Origin: Domibacillus mangrovi | GTDB lineage: Bacteria; Bacillota; Bacilli; Bacillales; Domibacillaceae | Assembly (NCBI RefSeq): GCF_001906925.1 | Contig: NZ_MRWQ01000006.1 | Coordinates: 186,001-250,000, forward strand | DNA length: 64,000 nt | Direction of reading: 5' to 3' | Shown here: piece by piece, positions 25,859 through 33,499 of the stretch | How the letters are laid out: each line of letters opens with the position of its first letter | How positions within the stretch are numbered: position 1 is the stretch's first letter | Program-made: the position numbers and the translations under genes | The notes under the pieces: generated by a model | The model's database searches: none | Told to the model about the DNA's origin: nothing | Seen by the model: the letters and a program-made list of their open reading frames with translations, nothing else

Positions 25859-27512
25859 CGTTTACCATTCCTTTCATAGGTACAGAAAAAGAGACGCTTG
25901 TGCCTCCAGACTCCCGCTTCGTAAAAATGAGTTTTGATGTTTCTCCGAACAGCATGATCAGCCGGCGATTTACATTATATAAACCAATTCCACTCCCATT
26001 ATCAGATGAAACCGGTTGTTGACCGATGATGGCCAGCTGTTCGACTTCAATACCCGGTCCGTTATCACAGACGCAGATGATGACAGAATCTTTACACTGC
26101 TTAATGGAAACAGTCACTTCACTATGGCTGTTTGTTTCTGACAGGCTGTATTTCACCGCATTTTCCACGATCGGCTGCAAGGTGAGCGGAGGAACCATTG
26201 CATGCAGAATCGTGTCATCAATGTGATACCGCACTGATAACTTGTCTTCAAAACGAGTTTCTTCAATCGAAAGATAGGCCTTTACATGCTGCAGCTCCTC
26301 CAATAACGTCGTCCATTCTGCTGTAGTCGCAGATAAATTTTTCCTTAAAAAATGCGAAAGTGATAGAAGCAGTCTCCTTGCTTTGTCCGGTTCAATTCTT
26401 GTTAATGACACAATTGTATTTAATGAATTAAATAAAAAATGCGGGCTAATTTGTGCTTGAAGAGCTTTAATTTCTGCTTCTTTCGCCAGGCTGAACGTTT
26501 TTTCTATTTCAGCCATTTTCAGCTGATTACCTAGCAGCGAACTGATCCCAAGCAGTGATTCAATGGCGAGTTCAGTTGCTTCTTTTTCAGAACGGAAATA
26601 AAACAGCAAGAGCCCGGCATTTTTTGCCCCTTGTTGAATCGGTGCTGCTATAACAGTATCGTATCCGCTTTTTGTTATCGTATAAGCACTATTTCCCACG
26701 TTTAAGGGTGGAGCTGGCTTACCAGTCCCCACAAAAGCAAGGATTCGTTCATGATTCATAATGGAAACAGCACTCGTCGGAACTTCTTTATGAACGATTT
26801 CGCAAATGAGTTGAGCGGATTCAGCATCAAGTCCATTTCGTAAATGCTTAATCGTTTCACTGGCGAGACGCAACGTTTTTTGAGCTTGCAAAGCAGCTGC
26901 TTTTTCTTCTTCATTGATGACGCTTTTAATAATAAGCAGGAATAATGCCGCACCAAGTCCATTGGCGAGAATCATTGGAATGCCAATCTGCTCCACGAGG
27001 ATCAGAGCACGGTCAAAAGGCTTAGCAATGAGCAAAATCATCCCCATCTGCAAGCATTCACTTAATGCACCGGCAAAAAAGGCTGTTGACAATGTTATAC
27101 CATTTTTCTTTTGATGGAATCGACCTGCAATCAATCCAGCCAAAACGGAAGCAGATCCGCACGCAATATCTGTAAAGCCACCAAGTGTGTAACGATGGAT
27201 ACCTGCAATCAGGCCCGTTCCAAGCCCCACTTTCCATCCGCCAAACAACCCGGCCATCACGATGCCAATCACGCGAGAATTGGCAATTGCTTCTTCATTA
27301 GCCAGATCAAATGCCCAGACATTAAATTGGCCAGAATCGGAGTTAAATGCTATACCGGAGTACGTCCCAATAATACCGAAAAAGCTAAAAAAGAAAATCG
27401 CCTTAATTCGCTGATCATTTTCAAGGTGATCACGGTAAATGATTTCACGAAAAAAAGACAGGCGTGTTAAAACAAAGGCAATCATAACGATAATTCCAAG
27501 CCGCTCAAGCAT
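25827..27512 (-). CDS. LytS-type sensor histidine kinase
   Basis: 561 residues from the ATG at 27512. Six membrane segments with 5TM-LYT motifs (GIIGTYSGIAF, NSRVIGIVMAGLFGGWKVG), a GAF-like domain (about 225-340), then the His_kinase domain with phospho-acceptor His in ISPHFLFNSLNTI and the N- and G-boxes (QPIVENAVKY, GSGIGLYNV). This class senses pyruvate or membrane state in homologues. No ribosome site fits the ATG; an almost perfect AGGGGGTGAT lies five bases before an in-frame ATC at 27533, where LytS homologues would begin. Confidence 0.9.
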   Translation of the reverse strand: MLERLGIIVMIAFVLTRLSFFREIIYRDHLENDQRIKAIFFFSFFGIIGTYSGIAFNSDSGQFNVWAFDLANEEAIANSRVIGIVMAGLFGGWKVGLGTGLIAGIHRYTLGGFTDIACGSASVLAGLIAGRFHQKKNGITLSTAFFAGALSECLQMGMILLIAKPFDRALILVEQIGIPMILANGLGAALFLLIIKSVINEEEKAAALQAQKTLRLASETIKHLRNGLDAESAQLICEIVHKEVPTSAVSIMNHERILAFVGTGKPAPPLNVGNSAYTITKSGYDTVIAAPIQQGAKNAGLLLFYFRSEKEATELAIESLLGISSLLGNQLKMAEIEKTFSLAKEAEIKALQAQISPHFLFNSLNTIVSLTRIEPDKARRLLLSLSHFLRKNLSATTAEWTTLLEELQHVKAYLSIEETRFEDKLSVRYHIDDTILHAMVPPLTLQPIVENAVKYSLSETNSHSEVTVSIKQCKDSVIICVCDNGPGIEVEQLAIIGQQPVSSDNGSGIGLYNVNRRLIMLFGETSKLIFTKRESGGTSVSFSVPMKGMVNDESSNTSTRR

Positions 27513-27737
27513 GGTGAATAAAAGTTCGATGATGGCAGATCACCCCCTCTTTTATTATACAATGCCGTTCAAAAAAGACTTATTTTTTTATATGGAAATA
27601 TACAACAATCACGAATCGTGATAGAAGAAGTATTGTCAACATTTCAGTGATTTTTGTACGCTAAGCAAATTCAAATCTTAAAAAAGTCGATAGTCTTGTG
27701 TATCTAACCTGCCCTTTAGTTGAACAAGATACCTGTT

Positions 27738-28322
27738 TTATTCTACAAGAATCGATACGGCACTATACACTAATAACAAAGCCATAATAATATTAAACGG
27801 ACTACTATACTTTGTTAGAAACCTTTGAAACAGTGAACCAAACACACTCCAACACATAGTACTAAGAAAACCAACAAAAGCGAGAAATAATGAATATCCT
27901 AGTAAGCTGAAATTTGAAGTATGATATGGCAGGATAAAGGTTGATATTGCTGTTATGCCATATAAAATACCTTTTGGATTTACGAATTGTAAAAGCATAC
28001 CTGTAAAAAAACCGTTATTTTTATCCTCATCATCGTCTTTACCATTATTTTTACTCCCCATTATTTTTATAGCCAAATACAGCATATAGATTGCGGCTAA
28101 GATCGTCATAATAAATTCAATTTTGGGAATGTAATTTTTAAGCAAAAGATTAAAATAACTAGATAATAACATGATGACAAAGAAGCCTGCACCTACTCCT
28201 AAACAAAACCTAAGTGTCTTTTTAAATCCGTATTTATTAGCAAATGACATGGCCATAATATTATTAGGACCTGGAGTAAAACTAGTAACAAAAACATATA
28301 GCAAAAACGACAATAAAGGCAT
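27738..28322 (-). CDS. LysE-family amino acid exporter
   Basis: 194 residues from the ATG at 28322 (AAGGGGG six bases upstream). Six membrane segments and the family motif TSFTPGPNNIMAMSFANKYGFKKTLRFCLGVGAG. Exports amino acids or related compounds. It has a short DDEDKNN loop between helices. Divergent from the XRE-cupin regulator at 28430 with which it shares a promoter region of about 105 bases, as many such pairs do. Confidence 0.87.
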   Translation of the reverse strand: MPLLSFLLYVFVTSFTPGPNNIMAMSFANKYGFKKTLRFCLGVGAGFFVIMLLSSYFNLLLKNYIPKIEFIMTILAAIYMLYLAIKIMGSKNNGKDDDEDKNNGFFTGMLLQFVNPKGILYGITAISTFILPYHTSNFSLLGYSLFLAFVGFLSTMCWSVFGSLFQRFLTKYSSPFNIIMALLLVYSAVSILVE

Positions 28323-28429
28323 ATTGGCCCCCTTTTTCAAATTATGTTATAATGACCAAAATGAACATTATAACGTTTTACTTTTTATTGTACAAAATAG
28401 ACGTTATATTGTAAATGGGGGGTGTATTT

Positions 28430-28984
28430 ATGGAGGAAATAAATATGATCATTGCGAAAAACTTAAAAGCCTTGAGAGTAGATAAAAAGTTAAGCCTTGA
28501 GAGAGTCGCAGAGCTGACTGGAGTAAGTAAAACAATGATTGGTCAAATTGAAAGAGGCCAATCGAGTCCTACTATTACAACGATCTGGAAAATTGCAAAT
28601 GGCTTAAAGATCTCTTTTACTTCTTTAATCAATACTCCGCAACCAGATACCACAGTTATTTTAAAAAGAGAAGTTCAACCATTATATGAGGATAACGGAA
28701 AGTATCGAGTTTATCCCTATTTCCCTTTTCAAGATGATAGACGCTTTGAAGTGTATGGTGTCGAGATCGAAAAAGGCGGGTTTCTAAGTGCGGATTCGCA
28801 TGGAAAAGGAACGGAGGAATTTTTAACTGTTTTTGATGGGGAATTAATTGTCAGTATAAATAACATTGAATATACAGTGAAAAGTGGCGATTCTATCAGA
28901 TTCAATGCTGACAGACCCCATAACTATTATAATTCAGGGGATACATTAACTCGATTAAGTATGATGATTTATTATCCAGCTTAA
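28430..28984 (+). CDS. XRE-cupin transcriptional regulator
   Basis: 184 residues. Helix-turn-helix (about 8-62: LSLERVAELTGVSKTMIGQIERGQSSPTITTIWKIANGLK) and a C-terminal cupin (about 105-184: GTEEFLTVFDGELIV, KSGDSIRFNADRPHNYYN). The cupin binds a small effector. Start at 28430 agrees with homologues beginning MEEIN and has GGGGGGTG upstream; a second ATG at 28445 also has a good site. Presumed local regulator of the divergent LysE exporter. Confidence 0.87.
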   Translation: MEEINMIIAKNLKALRVDKKLSLERVAELTGVSKTMIGQIERGQSSPTITTIWKIANGLKISFTSLINTPQPDTTVILKREVQPLYEDNGKYRVYPYFPFQDDRRFEVYGVEIEKGGFLSADSHGKGTEEFLTVFDGELIVSINNIEYTVKSGDSIRFNADRPHNYYNSGDTLTRLSMMIYYPA

Positions 28985-29035
28985 AAAACCCCGTTCTTGT
29001 AGAAAGGAGCCGATTGTGGACAAAGTCTTCATATC

Positions 29036-29070
29036 GCAGGAAGGACTCACCTTCTCCCTTCCTGCTTTTT
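29036..29070 (+). terminator. Rho-independent terminator
   Basis: gcaggaagg/ccttcctgc stem, 12-base loop, six T; 50 bases after the XRE-cupin gene. Confidence 0.82.
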
Positions 29071-29159
29071 TATGGAAAAGATTTTTTACATTATTCAAGA
29101 AATTAACCCCTACTGTCTTAATCAAAAACGCTTTTTTTGATCACTAATGATCATACATT

Positions 29160-29288
29160 CTACTTCTTCTTTTTATGTCGATCTGAAGATACTGTTTTTC
29201 CATCAGTCTCTATATTCGTTGTTCCTTGTCCTTTGACTTCTGGTGAACCTAATTCTGCCTTTGACGGATCTTTTTTTCGTTTTCCCAT
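29160..29288 (-). CDS. YuzL-family small spore-associated peptide
   Basis: 42 residues, very basic at both ends: begins GKRKKDPSKAELGSPEVKGQ and ends DRHKKKK. The RKKDPSKA start is characteristic of the YuzL family of spore formers. Too short for most gene callers, but GGAGGTGA stands at ideal distance from the ATG. Probably a minor small acid-soluble or coat-associated protein. Confidence 0.75.
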   Translation of the reverse strand: MGKRKKDPSKAELGSPEVKGQGTTNIETDGKTVSSDRHKKKK

Positions 29289-29377
29289 TTTATCACCTCC
29301 CCTTTTATAGTCTCAATTAGTTTCGATTTTTATTCTCTGAAAAATGCAGTATAAAAAAAGATCAAAAAGACAATCTA

Positions 29378-29440
29378 TAAGGTGAAACTTCCATTAGCGA
29401 GAAGTTCTGATCCGCTGATGGAAGTTAATGTGGGATTAAC
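29378..29440. repeat. Reduced copy of the intergenic repeat family (R4)
   Basis: Reads as the reverse complement of the family's right end: aaggtgaaacttcc, then a stem ccattagcg/cgctgatgg (29391-29421), then ggattaac. It keeps the terminal gaagtttcacctt and stem but lacks the middle. It lies 10 bases upstream of the ykuS ribosome site. Confidence 0.55.
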
Positions 29441-29457
29441 ATGAGGAGGGATAATGA

Positions 29458-29703
29458 ATGACGAAAAAAATTGCTGTGGAACAGTCATTAACAAATGTTA
29501 CCGAGGCTCTTCGAGAAAAAGGCTATGATGTGGTTGATTTAAAGTCAGCCGAGGATGCAAAAAATTGTTCTGCTTGTGTTGTAACGGGGATGGATTCAAA
29601 CGTAATGGGGATACAAGATATCTCAACACTAGCCCCTGTCATTGAGGCAAGCGGCTTGTCCGCTAATGAAGTTTGCCGACAAGTGGAGGAAAGCATGCAC
29701 TAA
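29458..29703 (+). CDS. ykuS: YkuS-family (UPF0180) protein
   Basis: 81 residues: KKIAVEQSLTNVTEALREKGYDVVDL then NCSACVVTGMDSNVMGIQD, the UPF0180 signature. Small cytoplasmic protein of unknown function. GAGGAGGGAT nine bases before the ATG. The repeat copy R4 immediately upstream may carry or disturb its promoter. Ends at a strong terminator. Confidence 0.85.
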   Translation: MTKKIAVEQSLTNVTEALREKGYDVVDLKSAEDAKNCSACVVTGMDSNVMGIQDISTLAPVIEASGLSANEVCRQVEESMH

Positions 29704-29741
29704 TAATAGTTATCTGTGCCAATAGGAATTACTTGTCTAAT

Positions 29742-29793
29742 AAAAAATAAAACCGGTTGCTTAGGCGAATCCTAGCCCCGGTTTTATTTTTTA
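29742..29793 (+). terminator. Rho-independent terminator
   Basis: aaaaaataaaaccgg/ccggttttatttttt stem, inner gcctagg-like pairing, T-rich end. Confidence 0.8.
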
Positions 29794-29982
29794 AAGTTTT
29801 CCTTATTGAGGCTCCCACTACTAGCTAAAGCCATAGGCTCTACAACTATATCACTTCATAATGATGTTTTCACTGTCTTCCCCCCATGAAAATGTATTGC
29901 TTTCAATAGGGATTAACGAAAAGAAGCAGAACAAAACGTTCTGCCTCCTGCCTTAAAGATTTGATCTGAACGGGGCAAATGT

Positions 29983-30996
29983 TTATTTGTCGATTTGCAC
30001 TTGTACTTTAAATTGACTGCTGCTGCGCGGACCTTTTAAGAAATCAATCGCTTCCTCCAGAGACAACTGATCGGAAATGAGATGACCAAGTTGAATTCTT
30101 CCTTCTTTCACCCAGTGGTAAGCAGGCAGGAATGTATAATTAATGGCCATAGAACCTAAAATGGTCCAATCATGATTATATAATTTAAATGGATCCAAGG
30201 TTACTTTTGCATCTTGAGGTGTGACACCGAATTGTAAATATTTCGCCGCCTTTCCAAGATAGCCAAATGCCGTTTCAATCACTGCGGGAATTCCTGTGGC
30301 ATCTACGACAACATCAAATCCATTCGGATATGTATCCTTATTCAGATGTTTTTGAGTTTCTTGACTTAGTACGCCTTTCGTAGCCCCCCACTCCAGCGCC
30401 ATATTGAGTTTCGCTTGATCAATATCGACAACGACAAGTTCAGATGCACCAGCCATTTTTAAAGATTGAACAAGCTGCTGGCCCATTGCTCCAGCTCCAA
30501 ATAATAGAACCCGGTCTCCTACTTGTAAATCAAGGCGGTTCATCGCATGAACAACACATGCCATCGGTTCGATGAATGCAGCTTCTTCAAAAGAAAGGGA
30601 ATCAGGAATTTTCACAACGTTTCGTGCAGGGACTTTTACATATTCCGCCATACTCCCATCAGTGGTGTTTCCGAGAGCACCCCAATTTTCACATTGGTTG
30701 CCTCGATGAGTTAAACAAAATTCACATTCTCCACAAAATAAAGAAGGGTCTGCCGTGACTCTTTCTCCTTTGACAAATCCTGTCACTCCCTCGCCAACCT
30801 CATGAATAACGCCGGAAAACTCGTGCCCTGGAATAATGGGATAGGGTGACACAAACTCGCCTTTAAAAATATGAATATCTGTACCGCAAATCCCTGTGTG
30901 TTTTACTTTAATCGTTACTTCCCCAAACGATGGTGATGGATAAGGCACTTCTTTCACGATTGCTTTATATGGTTCTTCAATGACTAATGCTTTCAT
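29983..30996 (-). CDS. Zinc-dependent medium-chain alcohol/polyol dehydrogenase
   Basis: 337 residues. Catalytic zinc ligands in GICGTDIH (Cys) and PGHEFSG (His-Glu), structural-zinc cysteines in FCGECEFCLTHRGNQC, NAD-binding motif GAGAMGQQLVQSLKMAG followed by VVVDID, the Asp favouring NAD+. Close in layout to sorbitol, threonine and galactitol-phosphate dehydrogenases; substrate not determinable. AGGGGGAA before the ATG; solitary gene. Confidence 0.87.
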   Translation of the reverse strand: MKALVIEEPYKAIVKEVPYPSPSFGEVTIKVKHTGICGTDIHIFKGEFVSPYPIIPGHEFSGVIHEVGEGVTGFVKGERVTADPSLFCGECEFCLTHRGNQCENWGALGNTTDGSMAEYVKVPARNVVKIPDSLSFEEAAFIEPMACVVHAMNRLDLQVGDRVLLFGAGAMGQQLVQSLKMAGASELVVVDIDQAKLNMALEWGATKGVLSQETQKHLNKDTYPNGFDVVVDATGIPAVIETAFGYLGKAAKYLQFGVTPQDAKVTLDPFKLYNHDWTILGSMAINYTFLPAYHWVKEGRIQLGHLISDQLSLEEAIDFLKGPRSSSQFKVQVQIDK

Positions 30997-31231
30997 TTTC
31001 GTTCCCCCTATTTGAATTCGCTTTCATAACGCTATTTTAGCAAAAGTATTCATTCTATAATACTAGAAGTGCTTAAAAGAACGTCACTTATAAACAGGCA
31101 TAGGTTCTTTTTCACAAACCTCCTACTTACATTCTGTCAATTAATTTTAGTGAGAACAACTGCACTCCTTTGTATAACATGCATGGTACAATTATCCTAT
31201 TATAAATAAGGCGTAGAATGGAGAGGTCATC

Positions 31232-32128
31232 ATGGTCGTTTTTCGAGGATTCGGTAAAGTTGTAAATTCAGTTGTGGGAGGAACAGCTAAAGGTGGTGTA
31301 AAGATTATAAGTAAAGCAGTCTCCACCAAACATGAAGATTTCGGGCAATATATTGAGGATGTAGGTAATAGTGTTATCGAAGCTTCAAAAGGTGCTGTTG
31401 ATTCTGTCACTCAATTTACAGATGGAGCAGTACGAGGTGCCTATGGTGCAGTTAAAAAAGATGAATCCCTTAAACGCCAAGGATGGGATGATATAAAAGA
31501 TTCAACTGGCCGTACAATAAAAGGGATCGGTTCAAGTATTAACTATACGGTGAAGAGTGCTGGAATAACAGTAAGTGGTTTGAAAAATAAAGATAAAGAA
31601 AAAGTTCTCCAAGGGGTAAAGAATCTTGGGAAGGTTGCAGCAGTAACAACTTTTGCAGTAGGTATTATTGATGTTGTAGACGGTGCTGATATGATACAAG
31701 CGGAAGAAATAGACACGAGAAATGATCATCTAAATGGAGTAGAACACGCAGAGACAGAGATTCCTTTTGAACAAAAGACAATTGAATTGCCTAACGGAGA
31801 TTTACAAACAGGTGCTTTTCCTGTATTTGAATCAAAATTTAGTGCTGTTCTTGCTGAAGAAATGTATTTAGAGAGTGATTACACTCAATTTAACATCGCA
31901 AACGAAACGTTATACGAGTCCATCCAAGAAAATCCAAGTCTAGCAAGAGAGCTAGGTTTATCCTATTACGACGTACAAGGTCTTGCGAATGGTGTAACTC
32001 CTGAAGGGTATGTTTGGCATCATAACGAACAGCCGGGTGTCCTTCAATTAGTAGATCACGAGGCTCATCAAAACACTGGTCATACAGGCGGGCGGGAACT
32101 TTGGGGTGGAGGAAGCGAATATCGGTAA
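31232..32128 (+). CDS. WHH-type HNH nuclease, candidate polymorphic toxin
   Basis: 298 residues. The C-terminal ~35 residues form a WHH nuclease motif: GYVWHHNEQPGVLQLVDHEAH then HTGGRELWGGG, the HNH-superfamily arrangement used in bacterial toxins. The first ~150 residues are Gly/Ala/Val-rich and repetitive (VVNSVVGGTAKGGVKIISKAV, GAVRGAYGAVKKDES) with an amphipathic, membrane-active look and no signal peptide; 150-250 is acidic. AGAGGT six bases before the ATG. Downstream at 32269 lies a small gene that could be its immunity partner. Confidence 0.75.
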   Translation: MVVFRGFGKVVNSVVGGTAKGGVKIISKAVSTKHEDFGQYIEDVGNSVIEASKGAVDSVTQFTDGAVRGAYGAVKKDESLKRQGWDDIKDSTGRTIKGIGSSINYTVKSAGITVSGLKNKDKEKVLQGVKNLGKVAAVTTFAVGIIDVVDGADMIQAEEIDTRNDHLNGVEHAETEIPFEQKTIELPNGDLQTGAFPVFESKFSAVLAEEMYLESDYTQFNIANETLYESIQENPSLARELGLSYYDVQGLANGVTPEGYVWHHNEQPGVLQLVDHEAHQNTGHTGGRELWGGGSEYR

Positions 32129-32190
32129 CTTTTTCCGTTCATTTACTTCACAACAGCAATCATCCTTTTTTTGAGGTTTATATGTTCAAT

Positions 32191-32230
32191 TTGTTGCATA
32201 TACTTGATAATTGTTGCATATACTTGATGA
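32191..32230 (+). repeat. Tandem 20-bp repeat, two copies
   Basis: ttgttgcatatacttgataa at 32191-32210 is repeated at 32211-32230 with one change, between the WHH nuclease and the small gene at 32269. Could be a regulator-binding pair. Confidence 0.7.
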
Positions 32231-32268
32231 TTATAGATCAAACATAATTTGCGTGTGAAGGAGAGCTG

Positions 32269-32517
32269 ATGTATTTGAAAGAAGATCTTAAATTTATTAG
32301 CGATATTATGTTGGACAAGTTGGAAGAATTAAATGATCTTATTGAATCAGGAGGAAAACTTAGTCCAAAAGTGGAACTAGCCTTTATCTTAGGGATTCAA
32401 GGCTTACTTAACCAATCCATTCAAAAAAAAGAAAAAGAGGAACATCCGATCACGACGAGTACGAGTGTTGCAAAAAAATCTGAATATGAAACTATTTCTT
32501 CGATCGCAAACAAATAA
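32269..32517 (+). CDS. Small hypothetical protein after WHH nuclease
   Basis: 82 residues, helical, charged: KFISDIMLDKLEELNDLIESGG, then VELAFILGIQGLLNQSIQKKEKEEHP and a Ser/Thr-rich tail. AAGGAGAG five bases before the ATG. No family recognised. Its position 140 bases after the nuclease gene on the same strand makes an immunity role possible but unproven. It has its own downstream terminator. Confidence 0.6.
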   Translation: MYLKEDLKFISDIMLDKLEELNDLIESGGKLSPKVELAFILGIQGLLNQSIQKKEKEEHPITTSTSVAKKSEYETISSIANK

Positions 32518-32541
32518 TTCTTTTTTTATAAAAACTCCAGC

Positions 32542-32580
32542 TAGCCATTCTATATGATTTTATATAGAATGGCTACTTTT
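32542..32580 (+). terminator. Rho-independent terminator
   Basis: 14-bp perfect stem tagccattctatat/atatagaatggcta around gatttt, then acttttct. Confidence 0.82.
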
Positions 32581-32679
32581 CTGCATTCATTTTTCATCAA
32601 AAATGTACCCATTTTTGTTTTTTACATATGATGATTCGAAGTCTTTTTTTAGATTATATTCTATCGGAGGAGAATGCAT

Positions 32680-33381
32680 ATGTATAACAATTGGTATTCG
32701 TATTACTATGGAAACCCATACTACCCAGAAACTCCATTTTATGAGGCCGTTCCTACTAATATCGCCTATGCTCAGCAGCCTTTTGATTTAGGACAAAGAT
32801 GGATCGTCCAGGAAGGCGGATGGCAAGCTATTTGGACTCGACGGGGCAACAGCAATGTTTTTGACGGCAGATGGTCAATGGCTGGACAAAGGGATATTAC
32901 GGCCGTTTTGACCATGTATACATCAGGTAACTTCGTCTTTATTGAACGAAGAAATAGCAGTGATGGAAATAATTGTAACTACTCAGGAACATTTGGCCGT
33001 GATCGCAGAACAGCTTCAGGTACGAATATTTGTAACCGTGGCGGTGGGAATTGGAGCGCTGTTATTGAACGCCGGGGCCAACCGCAAGACAGATTGGGAA
33101 GAAGATGGGATGTACAAGAAGGTGCATGGCGAGCCGTTTGGATTCGACGGGGGAACAGCAATGTCTTTGACGGCAGGTGGACTCAGCCTGGCCAAAGAGA
33201 TATTACCGCTGTATTGACGATTACGATAGAGGGAAACAATGTCCGTGTTCAACGGAGAAATAGTAGCGATGGGAATAATTGCACGTATAGAGGAACTCTT
33301 AGCTCTAATGGCAGAACAGTGACCGGTCAGTTCACATGTGACCGTGGCGGCGGAAATTGGAGTGCTACAATTATTAGGTAA
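32680..33381 (+). CDS. Protein with two tandem ~100-residue repeats
   Basis: 233 residues from the ATG at 32680 (GGAGGAG seven bases upstream; an ATG six bases earlier is too close to it). After a Tyr/Asn-rich N-terminus (NNWYSYYYGNPYY) come two copies of one domain, about 38-130 and 137-233: LGxRW..QEGxWxAxW, RRGNSNVFDGRW, GQRDITAVLT, RRNSSDGNNC.Y.G, C.RGGGNWSA. Paired cysteines in each copy suggest disulfides in a secreted or surface protein, though no signal peptide is visible. Function unknown; it may be lectin-like. Confidence 0.75.
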   Translation: MYNNWYSYYYGNPYYPETPFYEAVPTNIAYAQQPFDLGQRWIVQEGGWQAIWTRRGNSNVFDGRWSMAGQRDITAVLTMYTSGNFVFIERRNSSDGNNCNYSGTFGRDRRTASGTNICNRGGGNWSAVIERRGQPQDRLGRRWDVQEGAWRAVWIRRGNSNVFDGRWTQPGQRDITAVLTITIEGNNVRVQRRNSSDGNNCTYRGTLSSNGRTVTGQFTCDRGGGNWSATIIR

Positions 33382-33390
33382 GAAAATCTT

Positions 33391-33440
33391 GCATAGACCA
33401 AAAAGGCTTCCTTTTTTAAGGAAGCCTTTTTGGTCTATGC
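33391..33440 (+). terminator. Strong terminator
   Basis: Near-perfect 22-bp stem beginning gcatagaccaaaaaggctt with TTTT at its centre. Works for the gene to the left and likely the convergent ABC-F gene. Confidence 0.85.
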
Positions 33441-33499
33441 TTTAGTCGAAGCGTTAGTTTGGTCTTCGCAGGAATCTCCGTACTTTAGTGCCAAGTAAT

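Noticed and set aside
29016-29147. 43-codon plus-strand frame with GTG start and AAGGAG upstream
   Set aside because: It runs straight through the terminator hairpin of the XRE-cupin gene and has no recognisable family.
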